Shown: positions 18,026 through 28,282, counted from the first letter of the stretch. The stretch is 64,000 bases of DNA from Bacteroidaceae bacterium (GCA_017481875.1 JAFUOP010000016.1:46033-110032); one strand, 5' to 3'. The notes: generated by a model not told the origin, from the letters alone. Program-made: numbers and translations.

Positions 18026-19921
18026 TCAAGGTTCAAGATATGTGTATCCGTAAAGGCCCGAACGGTAGTTTGCAAGGAATTCCTTGCCCTCCTCGAGAGA
18101 AATCTTGCCCTGCTTCACCGACTTTGTTACCCAGGTCTCCAATGTACGTACAAGGCGTTTTGCGTCGAATTGCACATAGTCTAGCACGTCGGCAATGGTT
18201 TCACCGTCTATAATCTTGTCTATGTGGTACCCCTCTTTATCTACACTGATGTGCACTGCATTTGTGTCGCCGAACAGGTTGTGCATATCTCCCAGAATCT
18301 CTTGATAAGCACCTACGAGGAACACACCAATGTAATAGGGCTCGTTATTCTTTACCTTGTGCACGCACAGTGAATTGGCTTTGCCATTGTAGTTTATAAA
18401 CTCGGTTATCTTGCCATCGCTGTCGCAGGTCATGTCCTGTATTGTACAGGTGCGGTCGGGGCGTTCGTCGAGCCTGTGTATGGGCATAATGGGGAAGAAT
18501 TGGTCTATTGCCCAAGTGTCGGGGAGGCTCTGGAAGAGCGAGAAATTTCCGAAATATTTGTCGGCAATGAGCTTAGGTAGTTTACGGAAGTCCTCGGGCA
18601 CGTGTTTCATAGTCTTTGCTATGGAAAGAATCTCGCGTGTAACCGACCAGAACATACTCTCGATTTGTGCACGTGTCTTTAAATCCACAATTCCGTGACT
18701 GAAGAGTTCCAAAGCCTCTTCTCGTATCTGTTGTGCATCGTGGAAGGCCTCGAGCATAGTACGTTGGTCGAGGTCGTCCCATATTTTGTACAGTTCCTTT
18801 ACAAGGTCGTGGTCATCGTGGCCAACCTCCCAGTTTTCGTCCATCTGCGGCAGGGCAGCGGTCTCCAGAATTTCAAAAATAAGCACAGCGTGGTGTGCCG
18901 AAACCGAGCGACCACTCTCGGTGATAATATTGGGGTGGGGTATTCCGTTCTTGTCGGCAGCATCTACCATTGTATAAACAGCATCGTTCACATACTCCTG
19001 AATAGAATAGTTTACACTGCTTTCGCTGCTCGAAGAACGTGTGCCATCGTAATCCACTCCCAAGCCGCCACCAATGTCGGTAAATTCTACCTTGAATCCC
19101 ATTTTGTGCAGTTGTACATAGAACTGCGACGCCTCGCGTAGTGCAGTTTTTATATGGCGGATTTTTGTTACCTGGCTACCTATGTGGAAGTGTATGAGGC
19201 GCAAGCAATCTTTTATGTCATACTTTTCAAGCAATTCCAATGCTTCCAGAAGTTCACTCGATGTGAGGCCGAATTTGCTTGCATCGCCACCGCTTTCCTC
19301 CCATTTTCCGCTACCCTCCGACGCAAGTTTTATGCGTATGCCTATGTTGGGGCGCACGCCAAGGCGTTTACCAATCTTGGCAATGCGCTTGAGTTCGTTG
19401 AGTTTCTCTGCCACAAGAAAAATGCTACGGCCCATTTTCTGCGCCAGCAATGCCATTTCAATGTAACTGTCGTCTTTGTAGCCGTTGCATATAATGAGCG
19501 AGTCGCTGTCGGTGTTCATCGCAATAACCTCGTGCAACTCGGGTTTAGAGCCGGCCTCCAGGCCCATATTGTACTTCTTTCCGTGGCTCATAATCTCCTC
19601 TACCACGGGGCGCATCTGGTTCACTTTAATTGGGTACACAATGAAATGTGTCCCTTTATAGTTGTACTCCTCCGATGCTATTTTAAAACAGCCCGAAATT
19701 TTCTCAATACGGTTGTCCAGAATATCGGGGAAGCGAATAAGAACAGGCGCGGCAACGTCGCGCAATTGCAGTTCGTCCATTAACTGCTTTAAATCGACTT
19801 TTACACCATCTTTTTTAGGTGTAACAGCAACGTTTCCCTCTTCATTGATACTGAAGTACGAAGCTCCCCAACCGTTAATGTTGTAAAGCTCCTCCGAGTC
19901 TTCAATGCGCCATCTTCTCAT
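18026..19921 (-). CDS. speA: Biosynthetic arginine decarboxylase
   Basis: The 631-residue PLP enzyme turns arginine into agmatine for polyamine synthesis. The PLP lysine is Lys99 in VYPIKVNQ, followed by the fold-III barrel (LIHFHIGSQ, DIGGGLGVDY) and the C-terminal domain with HxxLFGDTNAVH. Length and motifs fit the SpeA family. It sits between aroK and argB, an order common in Bacteroidales. Confidence 0.95.
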   Translation of the reverse strand: MRRWRIEDSEELYNINGWGASYFSINEEGNVAVTPKKDGVKVDLKQLMDELQLRDVAAPVLIRFPDILDNRIEKISGCFKIASEEYNYKGTHFIVYPIKVNQMRPVVEEIMSHGKKYNMGLEAGSKPELHEVIAMNTDSDSLIICNGYKDDSYIEMALLAQKMGRSIFLVAEKLNELKRIAKIGKRLGVRPNIGIRIKLASEGSGKWEESGGDASKFGLTSSELLEALELLEKYDIKDCLRLIHFHIGSQVTKIRHIKTALREASQFYVQLHKMGFKVEFTDIGGGLGVDYDGTRSSSSESSVNYSIQEYVNDAVYTMVDAADKNGIPHPNIITESGRSVSAHHAVLIFEILETAALPQMDENWEVGHDDHDLVKELYKIWDDLDQRTMLEAFHDAQQIREEALELFSHGIVDLKTRAQIESMFWSVTREILSIAKTMKHVPEDFRKLPKLIADKYFGNFSLFQSLPDTWAIDQFFPIMPIHRLDERPDRTCTIQDMTCDSDGKITEFINYNGKANSLCVHKVKNNEPYYIGVFLVGAYQEILGDMHNLFGDTNAVHISVDKEGYHIDKIIDGETIADVLDYVQFDAKRLVRTLETWVTKSVKQGKISLEEGKEFLANYRSGLYGYTYLEP

Positions 19922-19953
19922 TTCTAAGTGGTATTAGCGGTTATTATATCTGT

Positions 19954-20484
19954 TTACGGTAGGTTGAATTGCTCGCAAAAAGCTTCAACCGATGATTCTA
20001 TTTGTTTTTTATCCTCCAACTTGTCGGCCTCAAACGAGTATTGAGCCTTTGAATAGAAAGGCTCGCGCTTTGCAAGCTGCTGGGCAATGAACTCACGCAG
20101 CTCCTCGTCGTTTTTGTCCTTTATTAGTGGTCGTTGCTTGCGTGCTATGCTCAAGCGTATAAAAAGCCTTTCCACCGGAACTTGCAGGTAAACGGTAATA
20201 CCCTTGCTGTTCATATAATCGATGTTGTCGAAAAAGCAGGGTGTGCCGCCACCTGTGGATATTATTATATCCTCAAATTCGGCTACCTCGTGTAGCATAC
20301 GACGTTCAATGTCGCGGAATCCCTCTTCGCCTTTTTCGGCAAAAATCTGCGGGATTGTTTTGCGAAAACGCTCCTCAATATAGCAATCGAGGTCTATAAA
20401 TGTGAGCCCAAGTTTAGTTGCAAGGGCACGTCCAAGCGTGGTCTTGCCGGCACCCATATATCCGGTGAGCAGAATCCTTGTCAT
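19954..20484 (-). CDS. aroK: Shikimate kinase
   Basis: The 176-residue kinase phosphorylates shikimate on the way to chorismate. The P-loop GYMGAGKT is near residues 7-14; DLDCYIEE and STGGGTP bind shikimate, and a lid with RKQRPL follows. The frame extends upstream to 20532 inside topA, but the ATG at 20484, one base after the topA stop, begins the first conserved strand (MTRILLTG). Confidence 0.95.
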   Translation of the reverse strand: MTRILLTGYMGAGKTTLGRALATKLGLTFIDLDCYIEERFRKTIPQIFAEKGEEGFRDIERRMLHEVAEFEDIIISTGGGTPCFFDNIDYMNSKGITVYLQVPVERLFIRLSIARKQRPLIKDKNDEELREFIAQQLAKREPFYSKAQYSFEADKLEDKKQIESSVEAFCEQFNLP

Positions 20485-20485
20485 T

Positions 20486-22822
20486 TTACTTTTTCTTTGT
20501 ATATCTGCGTCCTTTAGCAACGGGTTTGCCACCCTCCTGTTGCTTTTTCACAATGTCAAAACACTCTTCCAACGAGAGTTCGGCAGGTGTTACATTCTTT
20601 GGTAGTTTATAATTGCTTCCATTGTAGGCTATGTATGGGCCGAAACGACCGTTAAGCACTTGCAATGCAGGCTCGCTCTCAAAGGTTTTTATTACACGCT
20701 CAGCCTCTGCTTTGCGCTTTTCCAATATTAGATTTGTTGCCTCTTCAAGAGAAATTGTCAAGGGGTCGAAAGTCTTGGGCAGAGTAACGTATGCTGCACC
20801 ATACTTTATGTATGGGCCGAAACGACCGGCACCTATTGTAACAATCTCTCCCTCGAATTCGCCCAATGTGCGTGGTAGGCTAAAGAGGCTTATAGCCTCC
20901 TCCAGTGTGATAGTCTCCAATGTCTGTCCGGGCTTCATTTGTGCAAAACGCGGTTTCTCTTCATCGCTTGCAGAGCCTATCTGCACAATGGGGCCAAAGC
21001 GACCTATTTTTACCGATACCGGTTTGCCGCTTGCGGGGTCGGTGCCAAGCACGCGCTCACCCACTTTGTGCTCGCTCTTTGTTTGCACAATATTCTCTAT
21101 CTGTGGCTCAAAATCGGCATAAAAATCTTTTATTAGATTAACCCACTGCTTTTTGCCATCGGCAATCTCATCGAAATCCTTCTCCACGGTAGCAGTGAAG
21201 TTGTAATCCATAATGTCGGGGAAGAACTCGAGTAGGAAATCATTTACTACAATTCCAATGTCGGTGGGCAGTAGCTTGCCTTTTTCGGCACCAACGGTCT
21301 CCTTGCTCTCTTTGGTTGTTATTTTGTTGTTCTTCAGTGTTATTATGCTGTAGGTGCGGCTTTCCCCTGCTTTGTTGCCCTTCTCCACGTATCCGCGCTG
21401 TTGTATAGTGCTTATAGTGGGCGCGTATGTAGATGGGCGGCCTATCCCAAGTTCCTCGAGTTTGCGCACAAGGCTTGCTTCGGTGTATCGGGGTGGGTGT
21501 TGTGTAAAACGCTCTGTAGCTGTAATTTCACAAGGAGATAGTTGCTCTCCTTTGTTCACTGCGGGTATCGATGTTGTGTCGTTGCCACTCTCCTCGTCTG
21601 TCGATTCGCGATACACGTGCAAGAATCCGTCGAAAACAGTAACCTCACCTGTCGCAATAAAACTCTCTTCGTGTCCGCTTATAGCAATGTTTACGGTTGT
21701 TTTCTCAACAAGAGCATCGGCCATTTGTGATGCAATTGTACGTTTCCAGATAAGTTCATATAGGCGTTTTTCCGGAATTGTACCGTCTATTGTGGTATTG
21801 CTCATATATGTGGGGCGAATGGCTTCGTGCGCCTCTTGTGCTCCTTTGGAATTAGTGGAGTAGTTACGGCTTTTTAAATATTCGGCACCATAGGTCTCTG
21901 TAACAACATTCTTGCAAGAGCCTATGCATAGCGACGACAAGTTCACAGAGTCGGTACGCATATAAGTTATGAATCCTGCCTCGTACAAACGTTGTGCCAC
22001 CATCATTGTCTGCGACACGGTGAAACCAAGCTTGCGGGCAGCCTCCTGTTGCAGAGTAGATGTCGTAAACGGTGCTGCCGGGTATTTCTTCAGTGGTTTA
22101 GTGCTTACGTCATCTATAACAAATGTTGCGTTCTTACAGGAATTCAGGAATGCCTCGGCCTCCTCTTGTGTTTTGAATCGCTTCGATAGCTCTGTGTTTA
22201 ATATCTGCTTTTCACCACCTTCGGCCGGCAATTCAAACTGCGCTGTTATGCGGAACCCGGCTTCGCTCACAAACTTGTTAATCTCGCGCTCACGCTCCAC
22301 AATAAGACGCACGGTGACCGACTGCACGCGGCCTGCCGACAGTGCCGGCTTTACCTTGCGCCATAGCACAGGCGATAGCTTGAAACCTACGATGCGGTCG
22401 AGCACGCGGCGTGCCTGCTGGGCATAAACAAGGTTTGTGTCTATGCTACGTGGGTTTTCAATAGCATTTAGAATTGCGTTCTTTGTAATTTCGTGGAACA
22501 CAATACGCTTGGTCTTTTCGGGCTGTAGTCCCAATACAGTGTATAAATGCCAGCTTATAGCCTCTCCTTCGCGGTCTTCATCGGAAGCAAGCCACACTGT
22601 GTCGGCCTTCTTTGCCTCATTTTTAAGAGAACTCACCAACTTCTCCTTCTCGGTTGGAATTTCGTACTCCGGTTCAAATGTATCAGTGTTTATGCTGAAC
22701 TCTTTTTTCTTCAAATCGCAAATATGTCCATAGCTCGACATTACCTTGTACTCTTTGCCAAGAAATTTTTCTATGGTCTTGGCTTTTGCCGGGGACTCAA
22801 CAATTACTAAATTCTTCTGCAT
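20486..22822 (-). CDS. topA: DNA topoisomerase I (type IA)
   Basis: The 778-residue enzyme relaxes negative supercoils by cutting one strand. A TOPRIM domain is at the N-terminus (VIVESPAKAKTIEKFLG, then ASDEDREGEAI), and the active-site Tyr287 lies in FITYMRTDS. The C-terminal region has three GRFGPYI-type repeats rather than zinc-finger cysteines, as in other Bacteroidetes enzymes. It heads the operon topA-aroK-speA-argB-ygjP-like, with gaps of 1, 32, 26 and 12 bases. Confidence 0.97.
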   Translation of the reverse strand: MQKNLVIVESPAKAKTIEKFLGKEYKVMSSYGHICDLKKKEFSINTDTFEPEYEIPTEKEKLVSSLKNEAKKADTVWLASDEDREGEAISWHLYTVLGLQPEKTKRIVFHEITKNAILNAIENPRSIDTNLVYAQQARRVLDRIVGFKLSPVLWRKVKPALSAGRVQSVTVRLIVEREREINKFVSEAGFRITAQFELPAEGGEKQILNTELSKRFKTQEEAEAFLNSCKNATFVIDDVSTKPLKKYPAAPFTTSTLQQEAARKLGFTVSQTMMVAQRLYEAGFITYMRTDSVNLSSLCIGSCKNVVTETYGAEYLKSRNYSTNSKGAQEAHEAIRPTYMSNTTIDGTIPEKRLYELIWKRTIASQMADALVEKTTVNIAISGHEESFIATGEVTVFDGFLHVYRESTDEESGNDTTSIPAVNKGEQLSPCEITATERFTQHPPRYTEASLVRKLEELGIGRPSTYAPTISTIQQRGYVEKGNKAGESRTYSIITLKNNKITTKESKETVGAEKGKLLPTDIGIVVNDFLLEFFPDIMDYNFTATVEKDFDEIADGKKQWVNLIKDFYADFEPQIENIVQTKSEHKVGERVLGTDPASGKPVSVKIGRFGPIVQIGSASDEEKPRFAQMKPGQTLETITLEEAISLFSLPRTLGEFEGEIVTIGAGRFGPYIKYGAAYVTLPKTFDPLTISLEEATNLILEKRKAEAERVIKTFESEPALQVLNGRFGPYIAYNGSNYKLPKNVTPAELSLEECFDIVKKQQEGGKPVAKGRRYTKKK

Positions 22823-22850
22823 AATGCTTGCTCTTTTTTCAAATTTGCGG

Positions 22851-22858
22851 CAAAAGTA
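22851..22858 (-). promoter_or_regulatory. -7 box of the topA operon
   Basis: TACTTTTG on the minus strand matches TAnnTTTG, 28 bases before the ATG. A TTG lies 24 bases further up, slightly too far for the usual spacing. Confidence 0.5.
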
Positions 22859-22926
22859 TTAAAGTTTCTCGTATTATCAGTTCAAAAAATCTAAAAAAAA
22901 CAAAAAGAAAAAAGCCATTTTTACCT

Positions 22927-22946
22927 TAAAATAATATATTATTTTA
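22927..22946. repeat. Perfect 20-nt all-AT palindrome
   Basis: A perfect palindrome of A and T only lies between the outer-membrane protein gene and topA, about 70-90 bases upstream of the topA -7 box. It could be a weak terminator, a binding site or chance in AT-rich DNA. Confidence 0.3.
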
Positions 22947-22995
22947 TATAGGTGTATTTTTTTCTTCGCTCATCTCTTTTGCAGCCGTGCTTGCA

Positions 22996-24606
22996 TTAAA
23001 ATTTAGCACTGGCTCCTATAAGTATGTTCACTCCTTGCTCGTAGTAGCCTGCATACTTTACATATTCTTGGTTGAGTAGGTTGTTACCCTCTACAAACAC
23101 TCCGAAACGTTTCATTAAATTGCAACCTGCACGCAAGTTTAGCTCGTTCTTGTTTTTTGAAGGTTGGTCGTTGCCATATGTGGCAAAGTTATATGCAAGA
23201 TTAATGAGGATATGTTTAAAAATGCGGCTTTCTGCATTCAGGTTCAGTTCAAATTCGGGCTTTGTGCCAATCCACTCTTTCTTATCACATTTCCAATAGT
23301 TATAACGTGTGTTGGCAAAAAGTTTAAGCCACCCGGCATAGTCGTATGTGGCATTTGCACCAATGAATATTTTTGAAGTGTTTTCTTGCCCTATTGCACT
23401 AATTACCTCGAAACTATCGTCGAATCGGTCAACAACATCGACCGAATAATTCAAGAAGTCGTCTTTTGTGTAAGTGTAGCCGGTGAAAACATTAGCAGCC
23501 AGGCTTTTATGTGCAAAACGTGCGCCTATGGTAGCATCTGCTATGGTATATGCAGGTTTTTCCACAATATTTATCCAGTATGGGGTAACATTCTCCATCG
23601 CCTCAAATGTTCCGGCGGTGCGTCCGCCTTTTATTGTGGTGTACAATGAAATTTTCTTGTTTATAGGAAATTCAACCTCAAGGTCGGGGGCAATAGCAAA
23701 CATGCTGCCATTATCACTCAAAATATTTACAAAAGCTCCAATATGTATTTGGGCTTTTTCGAAGATAATATCGGTGTATGGGTTTAAGGTTGCCGAAAAG
23801 AAGCCCTCAAATGTGGAAGAGCCGCTGTATGTGTAATTGTCAAGCTCTATACCCAGGTTGATATTATCAATTCTTTCATCGTCAAGCTCGTGTTTCAACA
23901 ATCCGTTTAAGTATAAATTGTTTTGTGAGTAGCTGCCCGGCATACCCTCCGAATATTTGTAGTGGTTGCGCTTTATACCTGCATTAAAATTATATGCAAA
24001 CGGGCCGGCTAGCTGCGAAGCTCCGTTCACGTGAATATCATATTTCTTGTTGTTCTGTTTATTGGGAAGCAGGCCTCTCTGGTAATTAAATACATTGTTC
24101 TCAAAATATCCACCTACACCCAATATCAGTTTGTCGAAACTGTGTGAATAATCTGTGCTCACCCACGAACTGAACATGCGAGAATCCCATTTTTTTACAG
24201 GTCCATCGACCTCGCAGCTGAATCCCTCGATAGATGCCATAGCCTTGATGTTGTCTCTTTTTGTTATTTCGTGCTGGTAAGAAATCTTCCCATCAATATT
24301 GTCGCCAATACCATAAGCCAGCCGTGTATATCCCGGGAAGTCAATCTCTTGTCCGATTAACTTTTCGGCCATCTTCTTTTTAATGACAAGGCCTCTGAAT
24401 GGAGTTCTCTTTAATGAAAACTCAAGTGCCAGTGGCGCGTTGCTTGCAGTTGTTTCTGTTTGCGGAGTAAAGCCTTTCTTTGTTGCTTTTGTAACAACCG
24501 GTGCATAATCATTCTCTACATTTATAACAGCATTCAAGGAATCTTTTTGCGCAAAAAGAGTACTCGTAAATGCTAATGCCAATGTTATAATAATGCTCTT
24601 CTTCAT
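22996..24606 (-). CDS. Outer-membrane beta-barrel protein paired with a TPR protein
   Basis: The 536-residue protein has a signal peptide ending TLFAQ, a short periplasmic part, then alternating strands rich in Tyr, Phe and Trp, ending in ILIGASAKF with the terminal Phe expected of barrel proteins. The last 200 residues resemble the barrel of TonB-dependent receptors, but no plug domain is present. The start at 24606 is preferred over 24636 because it begins the signal peptide and clears the upstream gene by 10 bases. Function is unknown; its partner is probably the TPR protein. Confidence 0.7.
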   Translation of the reverse strand: MKKSIIITLALAFTSTLFAQKDSLNAVINVENDYAPVVTKATKKGFTPQTETTASNAPLALEFSLKRTPFRGLVIKKKMAEKLIGQEIDFPGYTRLAYGIGDNIDGKISYQHEITKRDNIKAMASIEGFSCEVDGPVKKWDSRMFSSWVSTDYSHSFDKLILGVGGYFENNVFNYQRGLLPNKQNNKKYDIHVNGASQLAGPFAYNFNAGIKRNHYKYSEGMPGSYSQNNLYLNGLLKHELDDERIDNINLGIELDNYTYSGSSTFEGFFSATLNPYTDIIFEKAQIHIGAFVNILSDNGSMFAIAPDLEVEFPINKKISLYTTIKGGRTAGTFEAMENVTPYWINIVEKPAYTIADATIGARFAHKSLAANVFTGYTYTKDDFLNYSVDVVDRFDDSFEVISAIGQENTSKIFIGANATYDYAGWLKLFANTRYNYWKCDKKEWIGTKPEFELNLNAESRIFKHILINLAYNFATYGNDQPSKNKNELNLRAGCNLMKRFGVFVEGNNLLNQEYVKYAGYYEQGVNILIGASAKF

Positions 24607-24616
24607 ATTTCGGTTT

Positions 24617-27598
24617 TTATTGATTTTCGGTTTCAAGTTTTTTTAATCTCTGCTCGATAAGTTGTTTTATATCATCGTCTCCATCGTAATTGTTCTGCAA
24701 CGACAATAAATATTGCTTCGCTTCCATTTTGCGTTCTTGTGCTACGTAGAGGTCGGCGAGGAGTATGAAACTACGGGCAAGCCAGTAGGAGTGAGGAGTG
24801 CTTGTTTCTATGTAGTCCATAATCTCTTCCTCGCAATCTTTTTCGCGTTTTTGGTCGAACATAAGTTGCGCAAGCAAGTACTTTGCTTCGGCTCCTTGAA
24901 TGGTGCGTGTGTCTTTTGCAAGCTCGGCAAGGTCTTTTTCTGCTCTATTATTGTCGGTGGCAAGCAGAGCCTTTGCACGGTAGTATAAAACTTCTCTTTT
25001 GCGTTCCGGGGTGAGGTCGCTGTTTAAGCTTTCGTCTGCAACCGCTATTATTGTGCTGTTGTCGTTCAGTTTATATGCACAATGTAGCAGGTTTATGCGG
25101 CAAGCAATACGCCTCTCTTCGTTGTTGCTCTTCTCTATAAGTCTCATATACAACTCTTTTGCTTTGCTCCAGTCTTCTTTCTTGTAGCATATCTCAGAGC
25201 TGTATGCCATAGCCTCTTCGCTGTATTTGTTATCGGGCAGGGCTGTAACCTCCTCAAAATGAACTGCCGCTTCATTGTAGTTGTTGTCGTTGTAGTTTAT
25301 AACTCCAAGGTAATAGTGGCAATCGGTGGCAAAAGCTCCGTTCGGGAATTTATCAATATAGTTTTTGAATTTCTCTTTTGCTTCATTTGTGTTGCCACGG
25401 CCATAAATCTTTTCGGCGGCAATGAATGTGAGGGTGTCTATCTCATTGCTTTCAATAGCTTTCAACCCTTTGGCGTTTGCAACAAAGCGGGTATATTCAT
25501 CTATGTCGCCTGTTTCCACATAGAGGTTTTTAAGGTCCTGTGCTGCAATTTGTGCCTCCTCACTGTTGGGGTAACGTGTTATAATGTTCTTGTAGGTCTC
25601 TATGGCTTTATTCTGGTTGCCGTTGCTGTTGTGCAACATAGCTTGTTCCACTGCGGCACGCCTTGCAAGGTCGCTTTTGGGGTAGTTAATAATAATCTGC
25701 TCATACGATTTAATGGCGTTTTCACTCTCTTCTATTTCAATATAGGCACGTGCCATCTCGTAGTATCCTTGTCGTGCGTAACTGCTGCCGGGGTATTTTG
25801 TTACAAGCTCGTTAAGTGCTGTTATTTTGCCTTTGTAATCTTTCTTAAGACCTTTTGCAAGAGCACTGCGGTAGAGGGCGTAATCGACATTTCCTTTGTG
25901 TGTGTCAATTGCTTTATGGTAGTATTCATCGGCTTTTTCATAGTCGCGCTTGTAGAAATAACAATCGGCAAGGCGGTTGTAGGCATCGCTCTGCAATTCT
26001 GTATCTTTGTTGCCCGATAGTTTTATGAAACGTTGAAATTCTGTTTCGGCATTGCTCATTTGCCCGGTTTGGAAATAGGTGTATGCAAGGCTGTAGGTCG
26101 CTTTGCTGCTGTTTAAGCCGTCAAGAGCTATAACTCCTTTGTAGTTCTTTGCAGCTGTTGTATAGTCGTTTTTGTTGTAATACGCTTCACCTCTCCAATA
26201 CAGTGCATCGCTGTGCGTCTCTTTGTTGTATTTTGCGAGGGTTATTGAACGGTTAAAGTAGCTGATAGCTTTGTCCATATTTCCATTGATATACTCCTGA
26301 ACTCCTAAACGGTAAAGTACCTTTTGTTTTGCTTCGTATATCATGGGCGATGGTGTCGCTATCTTTTCAATAGATTGCAATGCAACATCGTAGTTACGGG
26401 TGTTCATATATACCTCAACAAGGTATTTGTTTACTTGGTCGCAGTGTGGCGATTGCGGGTATTCGTTCAAGAAACGCTCAAAAACCTTTACACTCTCGGC
26501 AAAAGGTGAATAACGGGTGTGGTGAATGCATAATGCATAATTGTAGAGTGCTTCTTCGCGTAATTTGTTGTCGCAGTCCATGTTCGATGCTTGCTCAAAA
26601 GCCATTCGTGCCGAAGCGGTGTTGCCCTCTTTTAAATAAATCATGCCTAGATGCAGCAGCGAGTTTTGTGCGATGATATCATTCCCGTTTATGCATTTTT
26701 CAAAAAGTGTCTTAGCCTTGTCTGCCTGCTCGGTCTCAAAATAACTCATTGCAAGATGGTAGTGTGCAATGGTTTGTTGTTTTTCGGCAGGAGTGTTGTT
26801 TATGTATGTCTCCAATGGTGTTATTGCTTCGGAGTATTTCCCTTGTCCAAACAATGCTGCACCATATATGTGGTTCATGGCAATCCCTTGTTGCTTTTCG
26901 CTATGGTCGGCAATAAATGCCTCGGCAACATTTTGTGCTTGCCTGTATTTCTCTTGTTTTACATATATACCTGCGATATAATATGGGACCTCAAGGTAAT
27001 ATTTATCGCTCATTTCAACCTTCTTGAACCCTTCGTACGCTTGTTGGAGTTCATTGTTGTGATATTGCATTGTTGCAAGGTGAAATTGAGCGTCTTCGGC
27101 ATATTCTTTGCCTGTGAGGCATAGCGTGGTAAGGCGGTTACGTGCAATCTCCTCTTCTCCACACTCCTGAAGCGTAAGTGCGTAATTCAATTCTGCACGC
27201 TCGCATACGTTTGTGTCAAGGCGGTTGAAATCTACTTCTTTGAACCATTTGTTGGCAAGTTCGAAGTTTTGGCTATAGAAGTAAGATTCTGCAATAAATG
27301 CGGCAATAATGTCTCTGCGGTTTGTTTCCGGGTAGTCGGCAAGGTACTGCAATAGCAATGCACGGCCCTCAAGGTGATTGGTCTCGTGTGTTGCTGTTGC
27401 ACGCAAGTACTCAATTTCTTGCCGCTCTAAAAGACTCAGCGTTTTTGTATCTATATTGTTTAGAATGTTAAGAGTAGCGCGGTATTCTCCTTCGGAGTGT
27501 AGGCGACGTCCTTCACCTATCAAGTGGTTAAAATCGCTTTGCGCATATAGCATAGTTGTTGCTGTAATCAGCAGAATTAAAAAAATGCTTCTTCTCAT
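24617..27598 (-). CDS. Large secreted TPR-repeat protein
   Basis: The 993-residue protein has a signal peptide (MLYAQ) and then TPR helices throughout (for example ALYWRGEAYYNKNDYTTAAK, and many repeats with a Y..A..xY pattern). It looks like a periplasmic scaffold similar in style to YbgF or BamD-type TPR proteins but is far longer. It is followed within 10 bases by the barrel gene, so the two are very likely made together. No enzymatic domain is seen. Confidence 0.8.
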   Translation of the reverse strand: MRRSIFLILLITATTMLYAQSDFNHLIGEGRRLHSEGEYRATLNILNNIDTKTLSLLERQEIEYLRATATHETNHLEGRALLLQYLADYPETNRRDIIAAFIAESYFYSQNFELANKWFKEVDFNRLDTNVCERAELNYALTLQECGEEEIARNRLTTLCLTGKEYAEDAQFHLATMQYHNNELQQAYEGFKKVEMSDKYYLEVPYYIAGIYVKQEKYRQAQNVAEAFIADHSEKQQGIAMNHIYGAALFGQGKYSEAITPLETYINNTPAEKQQTIAHYHLAMSYFETEQADKAKTLFEKCINGNDIIAQNSLLHLGMIYLKEGNTASARMAFEQASNMDCDNKLREEALYNYALCIHHTRYSPFAESVKVFERFLNEYPQSPHCDQVNKYLVEVYMNTRNYDVALQSIEKIATPSPMIYEAKQKVLYRLGVQEYINGNMDKAISYFNRSITLAKYNKETHSDALYWRGEAYYNKNDYTTAAKNYKGVIALDGLNSSKATYSLAYTYFQTGQMSNAETEFQRFIKLSGNKDTELQSDAYNRLADCYFYKRDYEKADEYYHKAIDTHKGNVDYALYRSALAKGLKKDYKGKITALNELVTKYPGSSYARQGYYEMARAYIEIEESENAIKSYEQIIINYPKSDLARRAAVEQAMLHNSNGNQNKAIETYKNIITRYPNSEEAQIAAQDLKNLYVETGDIDEYTRFVANAKGLKAIESNEIDTLTFIAAEKIYGRGNTNEAKEKFKNYIDKFPNGAFATDCHYYLGVINYNDNNYNEAAVHFEEVTALPDNKYSEEAMAYSSEICYKKEDWSKAKELYMRLIEKSNNEERRIACRINLLHCAYKLNDNSTIIAVADESLNSDLTPERKREVLYYRAKALLATDNNRAEKDLAELAKDTRTIQGAEAKYLLAQLMFDQKREKDCEEEIMDYIETSTPHSYWLARSFILLADLYVAQERKMEAKQYLLSLQNNYDGDDDIKQLIEQRLKKLETENQ

Positions 27599-27640
27599 TT
27601 TGTGTCGTTTTTGTAATTTATTTTCAAGAAAGAAATACGT

Positions 27641-28183
27641 TTAAAATTTTAAACAACTTTTTAGTCTTTCAATACCTTTGCGTATAGATTGTAACCCGAA
27701 CTCCTCGGCTGCAATTTCCTTTATTGGTATCCAGCGGAGTTCCTCGACATCGTCGGCCGGTGTAAGTGCGCCACAATCTGCTTTACACAAGAAAAAAAGG
27801 TCCATTGTGTGCTCCTCGAATCCCGAATAGGTGTATTTGTTGGGCAGGGAAAAGAGGTAATGTATCTCTTTAACCACAAGCCCGGTCTCCTCGGCCACCT
27901 CGCGTGCCACCCCCTCTTCGGCTGTCTCAAAACTGTCGGTGAAACCGCCGGGCAGGTCGAGCGTGCCTTTTGCCGGCTCTTTTGCACGCTTTGCCACCAA
28001 TAGTTCGTTCTTCTCGTTTACAATTACCGCAACTGTTGCTGCGATGGGGTTAAAATAGAGCACAAAACCGCAGCTGCCACATTTTTTCGACTTAAAATCG
28101 TTTATGCCGAATTTATTGCTGCCGCAACGTGGGCAGTAACCGAAAAGATGTAAAGGGTGTTCTGTGTATTGCTCTATTGGCAT
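27641..28183 (-). CDS. NUDIX hydrolase with N-terminal zinc ribbon
   Basis: The 180-residue protein has two CxxC pairs (CPRCG at about 17 and CGSCG at about 35) forming a zinc ribbon, and a NUDIX box starting GGFTDSFETAEEG and ending REVAEETGL (GX5EX7REUXEEXGU). The layout is like that of the NADH pyrophosphatase group, so it may hydrolyse NAD(H) or other nucleoside diphosphate derivatives. The ATG at 28183 is chosen over 28243, which would overlap the likely transcription start. It precedes the TPR gene by 42 bases. Confidence 0.85.
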   Translation of the reverse strand: MPIEQYTEHPLHLFGYCPRCGSNKFGINDFKSKKCGSCGFVLYFNPIAATVAVIVNEKNELLVAKRAKEPAKGTLDLPGGFTDSFETAEEGVAREVAEETGLVVKEIHYLFSLPNKYTYSGFEEHTMDLFFLCKADCGALTPADDVEELRWIPIKEIAAEEFGLQSIRKGIERLKSCLKF

Positions 28184-28252
28184 TTTGCTTGGCAGTTTGT
28201 TATGTTTATTAACAAATACGGGTACGCGCCTTTGCGCGTGCACATTTCAGTG

Positions 28253-28282
28253 CAAAAATAGCCAAAATGTGCGATAGGGCAA
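28253..28282 (-). promoter_or_regulatory. Promoter of the NUDIX, TPR and barrel genes
   Basis: On the minus strand, TTG (28280-28282), 19 bases, then TATTTTTG (28253-28260). Both elements and the spacing match the Bacteroidetes consensus. A small hairpin at 28222-28241 lies in the leader. Confidence 0.7.

Noticed and set aside
17232-18053. 273-codon forward frame across argB
   Set aside because: argB is certain on the minus strand; this frame is its shadow.
22927-22946. AT palindrome as terminator of the TPR and barrel operon
   Set aside because: It is all A and T, about 50 bases past the stop and without a GC stem, so it is too weak to call.
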